12,294 bases of DNA, taken from assembly GCA_934271085.1 (NCBI GenBank), contig CAKQQU010000043.1, positions 1 through 12,294 of the forward strand, in the 5' to 3' direction. Shown here piece by piece: positions 5,898 to 12,294 of this stretch. The DNA is from an uncultured Bacillota bacterium (lineage in GTDB: Bacteria > Bacillota > Dehalobacteriia > UBA4068). The notes beneath the pieces are model-generated. The model did not search any database and had not been told where the DNA came from. It saw nothing but the letters and a program-made list of their open reading frames with translations. Both the position numbers and the translations under genes were made by a program. How positions within the stretch are numbered: position 1 is the stretch's first letter; every line of letters begins with the position of its first letter.

Positions 5898-8093
5898 ATG
5901 AAAAACAATAAGCAGAAACAAGAAAAAGGTAATAAGAAAAAGCAGTCGCTTTCTTTTAAAAGTAAATTACGCTATTGGGGAAAAAAGGCATGGAGGGGAA
6001 CACTGTTTCTGGGCATGGCTTTAATATCCTGGGCTATTCTCTCCATTGGATCTCAGCAACAGCAGGTTTTCTGGATGGAAGGCGATATTGCCGATGATGA
6101 TTTTTTTTATCAGGGAGCAACCACTACTTATACCAGCAATATCCTGACTGATGAGGCAAAAACAAAGGCTGCAGCCGCCGTTGAGGAGCAATATATAATC
6201 GACGAAGCGGTAGTGGCTAACCTGGATACGGTTATCACAGGGTATTTTGATCTGATACTGCAGGCAACAGAAGGGGATATCAGCATAAGCACCCTTAAAA
6301 GCAGCCTTCCTGGCAGTTATACCAATGATGTCCTTTATTCTATAATCAATATGAGCCGCGACGATATCGTTGCTTTAAGAGACAGCTTTCTGCGTATAGT
6401 GGAAAGTACCTTTGAGGCCGGTGTTATGGAGGAAGAAGTGGAGGATGCCAGAAACTCCATCGCACTGGCCATAGGCGTATCCACTATTTCCGGAAATCAG
6501 GAACTGTTCCTCAAGGGTCTCAATGAATCTTTGGATTACTCCTATAATAAAGTTTTTGATACTCTGACCACCGCTCAGAAAATACAGGAGGCGCAGGCTT
6601 CTGTTGAACCTGTACAGGTGACAGTACGCCAGGGCGAGCGGCTGGTAAGCAGAGGCCAGATCGTTACCGCACAGCAGGTAGAAGCCTTGCAGGCTCTTGG
6701 ATTGCAAAGCGAGAATAAGGTTCTTACGCCCACCATAGGATTGCTTATACTTGTGCTGGTTTGCTACCTTATCCTGTATTTTTATCTTAGGTTTTACCAG
6801 CAGGAATTTTTTGACCGGCAGTCTGCCATCCTTTTGCTGGGCGTAGTTATGATAGTTATTCTTTTCATCTGCAAGCTGATATCCCTGATAAGCTTTAATG
6901 CGGATTCGGCATTATCCTTGCAGATAGGTTATTTGCTGCCGGTAGCTGCCGCCTCTATGGTACTGGCTGTACTGCTTAATAAGGAAATTGCCGTACTTTC
7001 CACAGTATTGCTGGCTATTTTTGCCGGCATTTCCATGGATGGTGAGCTTGCTTATGCGCTGGTGGCATTATCCGGAGGTATTATAGGTGTTATTACCGCT
7101 ACCAGACTGGATCAGCGCAGTCAGTTCGTTAGTGCCAGCGCCTATATTATTCTGGCTAATCTGCTGACCATTGGTTCATGGGGACTGATCACCCATCAGA
7201 GCTATTCAGTTATTGGCATTGGCATGGTCTTTGGCCTTGTTAACGGTTTGCTTTCCGCTATTCTGGCCATGGGTATACTGCCTTATCTGGAGAATGCTTT
7301 CGGCATTACTACAGTTATCAAACTGCTTGAGCTTTCCAATTCCAACCATCCTCTACTGAAACGGCTGATGATGGAAGCTCCCGGTACTTATAATCACAGT
7401 ATTCTGGTAGGCAACCTGGCGGAAGCTGCGGCTACCGCCATCGGAGCAAATACGCTGCTGGTGAGAGTTGCTTCGTATTACCATGATATCGGCAAGCTTA
7501 AACGCCCCTATTTTTATATAGAAAATCAGCGTCCCGGAGATAATCCCCATGATAAGCTGCAGCCCGGACTTTCCGCAATGATAATAACTTCCCATACTAC
7601 CGATGGGGCAAGAATGTTGCGGGAAGCCCATTTCCCGGAAGAGATCATCGATATAGTGGAGCAGCATCACGGCAATAGCCTCCTTACCTTCTTTTATAAT
7701 AAAGCCAAGGAACAGGCTATAGACCCTGATGATATCAGAATCAGCGATTATTGCTATAAAGGGCGCAAACCCCAAACCAAGGAAGCAGCCCTGGTAATGC
7801 TGGCAGACAGCGTTCAGGCAGCGGTACAGTCCCTTACCAGCCAGGATAAGAACGCTGTTGCCGAAAAAGTGCAAAGTGTCATAGATTCCAAGCTCAAAAA
7901 CGGACAACTGTCGGATTGCCCTCTTACCTTTAAGGATCTGGGCATAATCAGTCAGAGTTTTCTGATGGTCCTTTCGGGAATGAATCATCAGCGCATCAGT
8001 TATCCGGATAATGGCAATATTCTTCCGGAAGGAATGATGAATAAAGCCATAATGCAGGAAATAAGTGACGGAGGAAACAAAAATGACCGCTAA
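5898..8093 (+). CDS. pgpH: 7TM-HD membrane c-di-AMP phosphodiesterase, PgpH/YqfF type
   Basis: The 731-residue membrane protein has the full PgpH architecture. A lysine-rich cytoplasmic N-terminus is followed by one transmembrane helix (about 34-52), a large extracytoplasmic 7TMR-HDED domain (about 55-275), a block of seven transmembrane helices (about 278-465) and a cytoplasmic HD phosphohydrolase domain. The metal-binding set is intact: His500, His529-Asp530 (in YYHDIGK), His566, His590-His591 and Asp637. Characterised homologues in Listeria hydrolyse cyclic di-AMP to pApA, controlling potassium uptake, osmotic balance and wall stress. That activity is assigned here by homology. The gene starts 6 bp after phoH with only a weak AGGT-like site, suggesting translational coupling, and its end overlaps ybeY by 11 bp. 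In Bacillus the equivalent gene is yqfF. Confidence 0.95.
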   Translation: MKNNKQKQEKGNKKKQSLSFKSKLRYWGKKAWRGTLFLGMALISWAILSIGSQQQQVFWMEGDIADDDFFYQGATTTYTSNILTDEAKTKAAAAVEEQYIIDEAVVANLDTVITGYFDLILQATEGDISISTLKSSLPGSYTNDVLYSIINMSRDDIVALRDSFLRIVESTFEAGVMEEEVEDARNSIALAIGVSTISGNQELFLKGLNESLDYSYNKVFDTLTTAQKIQEAQASVEPVQVTVRQGERLVSRGQIVTAQQVEALQALGLQSENKVLTPTIGLLILVLVCYLILYFYLRFYQQEFFDRQSAILLLGVVMIVILFICKLISLISFNADSALSLQIGYLLPVAAASMVLAVLLNKEIAVLSTVLLAIFAGISMDGELAYALVALSGGIIGVITATRLDQRSQFVSASAYIILANLLTIGSWGLITHQSYSVIGIGMVFGLVNGLLSAILAMGILPYLENAFGITTVIKLLELSNSNHPLLKRLMMEAPGTYNHSILVGNLAEAAATAIGANTLLVRVASYYHDIGKLKRPYFYIENQRPGDNPHDKLQPGLSAMIITSHTTDGARMLREAHFPEEIIDIVEQHHGNSLLTFFYNKAKEQAIDPDDIRISDYCYKGRKPQTKEAALVMLADSVQAAVQSLTSQDKNAVAEKVQSVIDSKLKNGQLSDCPLTFKDLGIISQSFLMVLSGMNHQRISYPDNGNILPEGMMNKAIMQEISDGGNKNDR
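8070..8075 (+). promoter_or_regulatory. ribosome binding site of ybeY, inside pgpH
   Basis: GGAGGA is 7 nt before ATG 8083. It rules out the upstream in-frame GTG at 8065, which precedes it and has no site of its own. Confidence 0.8.
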
Positions 8094-8553
8094 AATCAGC
8101 CTGGAACGTCAGGGAAAAGCTCCGGCTACCACCCCGGCGCTGCGCAAACTTTTCCGGCAGGCAGCAGGGGAGACATTAAGAGTTTTAAATATCGAGGATG
8201 ATGTTGAGATCAGCCTGCTTTTGACGGATGACGCCCATATCCGTGAATTTAACCGGGATTACAGGGGAAAGGATGCCCCTACGGATGTGCTCAGCTTTGC
8301 CATGGAAGAGGGAGACACTTTTATCCTGCCTGCGGGGGCTCCCCGTATGCTTGGGGATATCATTATTTCCCGGGAAAGAGCCGCAGCCCAGGCCGAGGCA
8401 TACGACCACAGTCAGGTTAGGGAAGAGGTTTTTCTGTTTATACACGGGCTGCTGCATCTTTTGGGATATGACCATGAGCGGGGTCCTGAGGATGAGAAAG
8501 AAATGTTTTCCCTGCAGGATCGGATCATTTCATCTTTGGATTTTAATGTTTAA
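8083..8553 (+). CDS. ybeY: endoribonuclease / rRNA maturation factor YbeY
   Basis: The 156-residue protein is YbeY, a zinc-dependent single-strand endoribonuclease of the UPF0054 family needed for 16S rRNA 3'-end maturation and ribosome quality control. The metal site H-x3-H-x5-H is complete: His121, His125 and His131 in HGLLHLLGYDH. The conserved substrate-side segment NRDYRGKDAPTDVLSF (58-73) contains the invariant arginine, and GDIIIS (91-96) is the usual central strand. The length is typical. The start at ATG 8083 overlaps the pgpH stop by 11 bp. Its place after phoH and pgpH and before era matches conserved Firmicutes order and fits a shared role in ribosome maturation with Era. A 90-bp gap follows, where dgkA and cdd often lie in other genomes. 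Confidence 0.96.
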   Translation: MTAKISLERQGKAPATTPALRKLFRQAAGETLRVLNIEDDVEISLLLTDDAHIREFNRDYRGKDAPTDVLSFAMEEGDTFILPAGAPRMLGDIIISRERAAAQAEAYDHSQVREEVFLFIHGLLHLLGYDHERGPEDEKEMFSLQDRIISSLDFNV

Positions 8554-8584
8554 CGCCTTTTCTGTATTATAGTCATATAAAAAT

Positions 8585-8603
8585 ACTTATTTTACCAATA
8601 AGT
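8585..8603. repeat. 7-bp inverted repeat in the ybeY/lipoprotein gap
   Basis: ACTTATT (8585-8591) and AATAAGT (8597-8603) are perfect reverse complements around the loop TTACC. No T run follows, so it does not look like a terminator. It lies about 40 bp before the lipoprotein start, where an operator or leader structure could be, but nothing else supports that. I see no well-spaced sigma-A promoter in this gap. Confidence 0.45.
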
Positions 8604-8643
8604 GCTGTAAACATATTACATATACCCTGAGGAGAATCGGACA

Positions 8644-9708
8644 ATGAAAAAACTATTGGCTTTATCAGTTGGAATGTTGCTCCTGCTTTGCTGTGTCGGC
8701 TGCGGCGCCCAGCAGGTCACCGGAGATGATATGCAGAATGATCCGGGAACGCCGGATAGTGCCGTCGAGGAGATACATTACTATAATCCTCTGACAAATA
8801 TGGAAGTTGAGCAGCCTATCAGCAGCAGAATACTTGCTGTAAGTATCGATAATCATCCGGATGCCCGTCCTCAGTACGGCGTATCCGATGCAGATATAGT
8901 TTACGAGGTGCCTGCGGAAGGTCAGATCCCGCGGCTGATCGGCATTTTCTACGGCACTGTTCCCCAGCAGGTTGGCGGCGTGCGTTCCGCCAGGCCTTAT
9001 ATAGTGGATATTGCCAGAGAATGGGGTGCGCTGATGGTGCATTGCGGAGGCAGTACCGACGCCCTTAATTACCTTTCCAGGGGTATAGTTGACGACCTTA
9101 ACGAAATAGCATACGGCAGTTATTTCTGGCGTGATACCAGCCGCTACGCCCCCCATAACCTTATGACTTCCGGGGAGAACCTTTACAAATTCCTCAGCGA
9201 CCGGGGGTATTCCACCGTATCGGAAAACGTACGCCAGCTTACTTTTATGGCGGATAATGAGCTTGCGGCCGGAGAAAAGATAGACCGTATCCAGGTAAAA
9301 TATATGTGGGCGGATAATGTTTACATTTATGACAGATCCCTGGGCTGCTATAACCGTATAACTGATGACGAGCCTTATGTGGATGCGGCTAACGGTGCCC
9401 CTCTGCGTATCTCCAATATTATAGTTCAGCAGGTAAAATCTTATATTGCAGACAGTATGGGGCATCTTTCCATCGATATGTGCGCCGGCGGCGAAGCCTG
9501 GCTTTTTACCGGAGGCAGGATGCAGCATGGCACCTGGAGCAGAGCCGACCTTGACAGCCCCACGATCTTTCTTGATGATAACGGAAATGAGTTCCGGCTC
9601 AATACCGGTCAGACCTGGATCGAAATTGCGGATGGCGATACCAGCCTGAGCTATGAGAATACTGCCGAGGAAACAAGTCAGGAAAATATGGGGAGTGCTT
9701 CAGAATAG
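8644..9708 (+). CDS. DUF3048 (YerB-like) putative lipoprotein
   Basis: The 354-residue protein belongs to the DUF3048/YerB family of predicted surface lipoproteins of unknown function. The N-terminus is a lipoprotein signal: a charged MKK, a hydrophobic core, and CVGC ending at Cys20, the probable lipidated residue. Cys at the -3 position is unusual, since Leu is commonest there. The N-terminal DUF3048 domain (about 48-200) shows the typical ISSRILAVSIDNHPDARPQY (59-78), ADIVYEVPAEGQIPRLIGIF (83-102) and GGVRSARPY (111-119). The C-terminal domain (about 212-332) ends with the family's TGQTWIEI (321-328), followed by an acidic, probably disordered tail. A GAGGAG site at 8629-8634 sets the ATG. 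Its stop shares one base with the era start (TAGTG), so the two are coupled. The gene occupies the place usually held by dgkA/cdd. Confidence 0.88.
   Translation: MKKLLALSVGMLLLLCCVGCGAQQVTGDDMQNDPGTPDSAVEEIHYYNPLTNMEVEQPISSRILAVSIDNHPDARPQYGVSDADIVYEVPAEGQIPRLIGIFYGTVPQQVGGVRSARPYIVDIAREWGALMVHCGGSTDALNYLSRGIVDDLNEIAYGSYFWRDTSRYAPHNLMTSGENLYKFLSDRGYSTVSENVRQLTFMADNELAAGEKIDRIQVKYMWADNVYIYDRSLGCYNRITDDEPYVDAANGAPLRISNIIVQQVKSYIADSMGHLSIDMCAGGEAWLFTGGRMQHGTWSRADLDSPTIFLDDNGNEFRLNTGQTWIEIADGDTSLSYENTAEETSQENMGSASE
9690..9695 (+). promoter_or_regulatory. ribosome binding site of era, unusually far from its GTG start
   Basis: GGGGAG lies 12 nt before GTG 9708, inside the end of the lipoprotein gene. 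The spacing is long, so initiation probably relies partly on re-initiation at the TAGTG stop/start overlap. Confidence 0.5.
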
Positions 9709-10622
9709 TGGAAAACAGTAAAAAATCAGCCTTCAGATCAGGATTCGTTACTCTGATCGGCCGGCCCAATGCCGGCAAAAGTACCCTTGTGAATCAACTG
9801 GTAGGGGAAAAGGTAGCCATCATTTCTGATAAGCCCCAGACTACCCGTAACACTATCCGAGGTATCTATACCGATGAAAAAATGCAGGTGGTATTACTGG
9901 ATACCCCGGGCGTTCACAAGCCAAAGTTCAAGCTGGGGCAGAGAATGATGGAATCGGTACGCTCAGCATTGGCCGGCTGTGATATCATCCTTTATCTGGT
10001 GGATGCCGGAGAGCGGTTCGGCGCAGGAGAGGAATATATCATTTCCATGCTGGAAAAGACCGCAGCGGATATTCCGGTATATTTGATCCTGAATAAGATA
10101 GATCTTTTGAAAAAGGATCAGCTTTTGCCTCTTATTGCTTTTTATGCGGAAAAGTATGATTTTGCCGAAGTAGTTCCTGTATCGGCTTTTACCGGTGAAA
10201 ATAAAAAAGACCTGCTGGATGCCCTTTACCGCAAACTGCCGGAAGGTCCGCGTTATTATCCGGAAGATGCTATTTCTGATCTGCCGGAGAATATGCTGAT
10301 TGGTGAGCTTATCCGCGAACAGGCTTTGCGGCTGACTACAAACGAGGTGCCACATTCCCTGGCTGTTACTGTTTCGGCCATGGAAGAGCGGGATAACGGC
10401 CTGCTTTATGTGGAAGCCAATATTTATGTTGAAAGAGACAGTCAGAAAGGCATAATTATCGGTAAAAACGGCGCTATGCTGAAACGTATAGGTTCAGGCG
10501 CCAGGGCGGAGATAGAAAAGATATTTGCCTGCCGCTGTTATCTTGATCTGCATGTACGGGCAAAAAAGGATTGGCGCAATAATACTGGCCTCCTGGATCA
10601 GTGGCTGCCATCGGATGATTAG
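9708..10622 (+). CDS. era: GTPase Era, 16S rRNA/30S assembly
   Basis: The 304-residue protein is the GTPase Era, which binds the 3' end of 16S rRNA and acts late in 30S subunit assembly. The GTPase motifs are complete: G1 GRPNAGKS (18-25), the switch I region QTTRNTIRGI (44-53), G3 DTPG (65-68), G4 NKID (129-132) and G5 VSA (158-160). The C-terminal KH RNA-binding domain carries GIIIGKNGAMLKRIG (248-262), and the end WRNNTGLLDQWL is typical. G1 has Ala where many Era proteins have Val, a mild change. The start is GTG, sharing its G with the TAG of the lipoprotein gene; the N-terminal SGFVTLIGRPN alignment supports this start. The protein length matches the family. The gene ends the plus-strand cluster at a strong terminator. 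Confidence 0.97.
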   Translation: MENSKKSAFRSGFVTLIGRPNAGKSTLVNQLVGEKVAIISDKPQTTRNTIRGIYTDEKMQVVLLDTPGVHKPKFKLGQRMMESVRSALAGCDIILYLVDAGERFGAGEEYIISMLEKTAADIPVYLILNKIDLLKKDQLLPLIAFYAEKYDFAEVVPVSAFTGENKKDLLDALYRKLPEGPRYYPEDAISDLPENMLIGELIREQALRLTTNEVPHSLAVTVSAMEERDNGLLYVEANIYVERDSQKGIIIGKNGAMLKRIGSGARAEIEKIFACRCYLDLHVRAKKDWRNNTGLLDQWLPSDD

Positions 10623-10623
10623 T

Positions 10624-10666
10624 AAAAATGACTCAGCTTCGCTATAAGCAGGCTGAGTCATTTTTT
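10624..10666 (+). terminator. intrinsic terminator after era
   Basis: AAAAATGACTCAGC (10624-10637) pairs perfectly with GCTGAGTCATTTTT (10652-10665) around a 14-nt loop, and the T run continues to 10666. It begins 1 bp after the era stop and should close the yqfC-era cluster. Confidence 0.93.
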
Positions 10667-10729
10667 CATAATATTTTATCCATTACCGGTTCAGTTGTGC
10701 AGCGGTACAATATCCTGACTGCATATATT

Positions 10730-10753
10730 TATTATTATACCGGCATGATAATA
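10730..10753. repeat. 24-bp imperfect palindrome centred on CCGG
   Basis: Ten of the twelve symmetrical base pairs match. It lies between the convergent ends of era and the hydrolase gene. It has no T run on either side, so a terminator role is doubtful, and AT-rich chance symmetry is possible. Confidence 0.35.
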
Positions 10754-10823
10754 TTCTGTATGCTGCTGCTTTCGTTTTGGGGTTTCCCGGCACCCGGGCA
10801 AAACTGCAAGCAGGATGCCGCAG

Positions 10824-11519
10824 CTAAATATGCTCCAGCTCCCAATCACCCATGAAGGCTAACTGCTCCGGGGTGTGGAACCAGTGTTCTCCGCCTGGCA
10901 TTACCGTAAGGCAGCAGTTGTTTAGCGCAGTAAAATTGTCAATTACCGGGCGGGGCACCAGCACATCGTGCTCCCCGTAGAGTATCGCTGTGTCCGGGCA
11001 AAGGGCAGCGGCAGGATGCTCCCGGGCATAGACAAGATAATCCCAGGACAGCACAGCGCCAAAGGGGGTAGGTATTTCCTTTTCTCTCTTCAGTTGTTCC
11101 TCGGATACCCCGGCCATGCCCAGCATATGACATATCATATTTTCCATATCCACCACCGGGGATACCAGCAGGCATTTTTCGATGGGCTTGCCGCCAAAAG
11201 CCAGCATACTGAGCCAGGCGCCGATGCTGATAGCCCGGATGGCAATATGCTGCCATTTGTCTTGCAGAAGGGTCATAACAGCCTGCAGCTCCGGTATGGC
11301 TACCCAGGGCAGCAGCTTGGCATCGTCCCTGCGGTCTCCATGCTCGGGCAGATCTATGGACAGTACTTGCCAGCCTTTGCCGGCAGCCAAGGGCGCGAAA
11401 CTGCCTGCCTCCAGCCGGTTTCCTCCCAGCCCGTGTACAAAAAGAAACAGCTTATCGCTTTTATCTCCATAAAGTGTGGCAGGTATATGTCCTGCTATTA
11501 TCATGTTCTCCTCTTTCAT
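10824..11519 (-). CDS. alpha/beta hydrolase family protein (esterase/acylhydrolase-like)
   Basis: The 231-residue protein has the alpha/beta-hydrolase plan and should be a cytoplasmic serine hydrolase. LFLFVHGLGGNR (24-35) is the strand plus oxyanion HG loop. The nucleophile elbow is A-I-S98-I-G, where Ala replaces the first Gly of the common G-x-S-x-G. Asp185 in YGEHDVLVP and His212 in GGEHWFH complete a probable triad. No signal peptide or membrane helix is seen. The substrate is unknown. The start ATG at 11519 has a poorly spaced AGGG upstream, while an internal ATG at 11504 follows GAGGAG by only 3 nt, so the true start could be either. The gene is on the opposite strand between era and recO, with its own promoter, and seems functionally unrelated to its neighbours. 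Confidence 0.82.
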   Translation of the reverse strand: MKEENMIIAGHIPATLYGDKSDKLFLFVHGLGGNRLEAGSFAPLAAGKGWQVLSIDLPEHGDRRDDAKLLPWVAIPELQAVMTLLQDKWQHIAIRAISIGAWLSMLAFGGKPIEKCLLVSPVVDMENMICHMLGMAGVSEEQLKREKEIPTPFGAVLSWDYLVYAREHPAAALCPDTAILYGEHDVLVPRPVIDNFTALNNCCLTVMPGGEHWFHTPEQLAFMGDWELEHI

Positions 11520-11575
11520 GATCCCTGCCCCCTTGATTTTTACCTGACGAATTGCTGTTTATTATTACAAATGTA

Positions 11576-11604
11576 AGTCTACTCTTATAAGCTGCCCACG
11601 TCAA
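11576..11604 (-). promoter_or_regulatory. probable sigma-A promoter of the alpha/beta hydrolase gene
   Basis: On the minus strand TTGACG (11599-11604) and TAGACT (11576-11581) are 17 bp apart. Transcription would begin near 11569, about 50 nt before the ATG. A TTACA-AA-TGTAA symmetry at 11565-11576 covers the predicted start site, a position where repressors often bind; that is only a suggestion. Confidence 0.6.
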
Positions 11605-11640
11605 TATTCGCGTAATTGTTCCTTAAGCGCTTTGCCCGGC

Positions 11641-11669
11641 TTGTTGCCGCTGGGGGTTTATGCTAGAAT
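11641..11669 (+). promoter_or_regulatory. sigma-A promoter of recO with extended -10
   Basis: TTGTTG (11641-11646) and TAGAAT (11664-11669) are 17 bp apart, and TGC just before the -10 box forms the extended -10 TGn motif. The predicted start near 11676 gives a leader of about 45 nt before recO. It lets recO be expressed independently of era, consistent with the terminator and the reversed gene between them. Confidence 0.7.
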
Positions 11670-11708
11670 AAGTAATAGGCTAAAACATTATATTGCGTTT
11701 TTCACTTT

Positions 11709-11712
11709 GGAG
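11709..11712 (+). promoter_or_regulatory. ribosome binding site that decides the recO start
   Basis: GGAG directly abuts ATG 11713 but is 9 nt before ATG 11722, so the second ATG is the better start. Confidence 0.6.
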
Positions 11713-11721
11713 ATGGCTGCT

Positions 11722-12294
11722 ATGGATGTGCGGGATACTACCATTGATGCGGTTATTATTAAATCGCGTACCTACAAAGAGCAGGATAAATTGCTGACAT
11801 ATTTCTCCTTGGAGCAGGGAAAGGGCCTGGCTATAGCCAGGGGGGCCTGTAAAGTATCCTCCGGCCTTGGCAGTATTGCCCAGTCTTTTTGCCGTGCTCA
11901 TCTTACTCTTACTCCGCCCCGCAACGGCGTTTCCTATATCAGCCAGGCCATGCCGGAGACCAGCTTCATAACTCTTGACGCCGGGCTTACTGCCATGGCG
12001 TATGCCTCATACATTGGGGAACTTACCGATATAGCCATGCCTCCAGGAAAGCCATCCGCCGGTTTTTTTGCCCTGCTTTTGACTGTTTTTTCCCTTTTAA
12101 AAATGGATGATGACCCGGAACGCGCTGCCCGCTATTTTGAGCTGCATCTTCTGGATGAAATGGGATTGCTGCCAGCATTGGCTGGCTGCAGCAAGTGTTA
12201 TCGCGGTTTGCCAGGGGGCATGTTTCATATTTCGGCAAAGCAGGGGTGTTTGCTTTGCGAGTCCTGCGGCAGGGAAGACCAGTCACCCCTGATC
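11722..12294 (+). CDS. recO: DNA repair protein RecO, C-terminus missing at the window edge
   Basis: An uninterrupted frame runs from ATG 11722 to the last base, giving 191 codons of a protein usually near 250 residues. RecO loads RecA onto SSB-coated single-stranded DNA together with RecR in gap repair and recombination. The N-terminal OB-fold begins TTIDAVIIKSRTYKEQDKLL (6-25), as in RecO, and continues with EQGKGLAIARGACK (31-44). A helical region follows (RAARYFELHLLDEMGLLP, 134-151) and then the zinc-binding cysteines C156-x2-C159 and C176-x2-C179-x2-C182. The fifth cysteine adds one to the usual four. An alternative start at ATG 11713 would add three residues but has no room for a ribosome site. 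Its position after era matches the conserved order, interrupted here by the reversed hydrolase gene. Confidence 0.92.
   Translation, partial: MDVRDTTIDAVIIKSRTYKEQDKLLTYFSLEQGKGLAIARGACKVSSGLGSIAQSFCRAHLTLTPPRNGVSYISQAMPETSFITLDAGLTAMAYASYIGELTDIAMPPGKPSAGFFALLLTVFSLLKMDDDPERAARYFELHLLDEMGLLPALAGCSKCYRGLPGGMFHISAKQGCLLCESCGREDQSPLI

Noticed and set aside
7353..7988. A 211-codon open frame on the minus strand
   Set aside because: It is the antisense shadow of the HD domain of pgpH, which has all its metal ligands intact.
8065..8082. An upstream GTG start of ybeY
   Set aside because: It precedes the GGAGGA site; ATG 8083 is correctly spaced from that site.
8665..9528. A 287-codon open frame on the minus strand
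   Set aside because: It lies wholly antisense to the DUF3048 lipoprotein gene, whose family motifs are clear; the frame has no recognisable domain.
10628..10855. A 75-codon frame starting just after era
   Set aside because: Its start lies inside the era terminator stem and it has no ribosome binding site.
10968..11576. A 202-codon open frame on the plus strand
   Set aside because: It runs antisense to the alpha/beta hydrolase gene, has no ribosome site, and its product looks low-complexity and unrelated to any family I know.
1..12294. CRISPR array, tRNA or rRNA genes, insertion sequence or prophage signs
   Set aside because: I looked for regularly spaced repeats, tRNA-like cloverleaves, transposase or integrase motifs and terminal repeats and saw none.

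Overview
The window reads as a chromosomal segment of a Bacillota (Firmicutes) genome, most likely an endospore-forming member of the Clostridia or Negativicutes. The reasons are strong AGGAGG-type ribosome binding sites, sigma-A promoters of the TTGACA/TATAAT type, moderate GC content, the sporulation-associated pair yqfC-yqfD, and the Firmicutes gene order rpsU ... yqfC-yqfD-phoH-pgpH(yqfF)-ybeY ... era ... recO. I cannot assign a genus from the sequence alone.

Layout. (1) 1-1588, minus strand: a two-gene unit with a stand-alone, E2-like CoA-dependent acyltransferase followed by an AMP-forming acyl-CoA synthetase that runs off the left edge. The two overlap by 11 bp and share a good promoter. 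(2) 1780-2292, plus strand: a small FMN nitroreductase, divergent from that unit. A 302-bp non-coding gap follows, holding a perfect 16-bp inverted repeat. (3) 2595-3285: a HIT (histidine triad) hydrolase, then rpsU (ribosomal protein S21) with its own near-consensus promoter and a strong terminator. (4) 3387-10666: a tightly packed plus-strand cluster, yqfC, yqfD, phoH, pgpH, ybeY, a DUF3048 (YerB-like) lipoprotein and era, closed by a strong terminator. (5) 10824-11519, minus strand: a monocistronic alpha/beta hydrolase with its own promoter. (6) 11722-12294, plus strand: recO with its own promoter, cut by the right edge.

How the genes relate. The large cluster joins sporulation genes (yqfC, yqfD) to RNA and ribosome maturation factors (PhoH-like ATPase, YbeY endoribonuclease, Era GTPase) and a membrane c-di-AMP phosphodiesterase (PgpH). 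This is a known conserved neighbourhood. Here the dgkA and cdd genes often found between ybeY and era are absent, and a DUF3048 lipoprotein takes their place, overlapping the era start by one base.

Most of the window is ordinary core genome and I see no obvious new defence, mobile or RNA system. The least ordinary element is the acyl synthetase/E2-like acyltransferase pair at the left end. There the E2 catalytic histidine is replaced and no lipoyl domain is present, which points to a role other than 2-oxo-acid dehydrogenase function.
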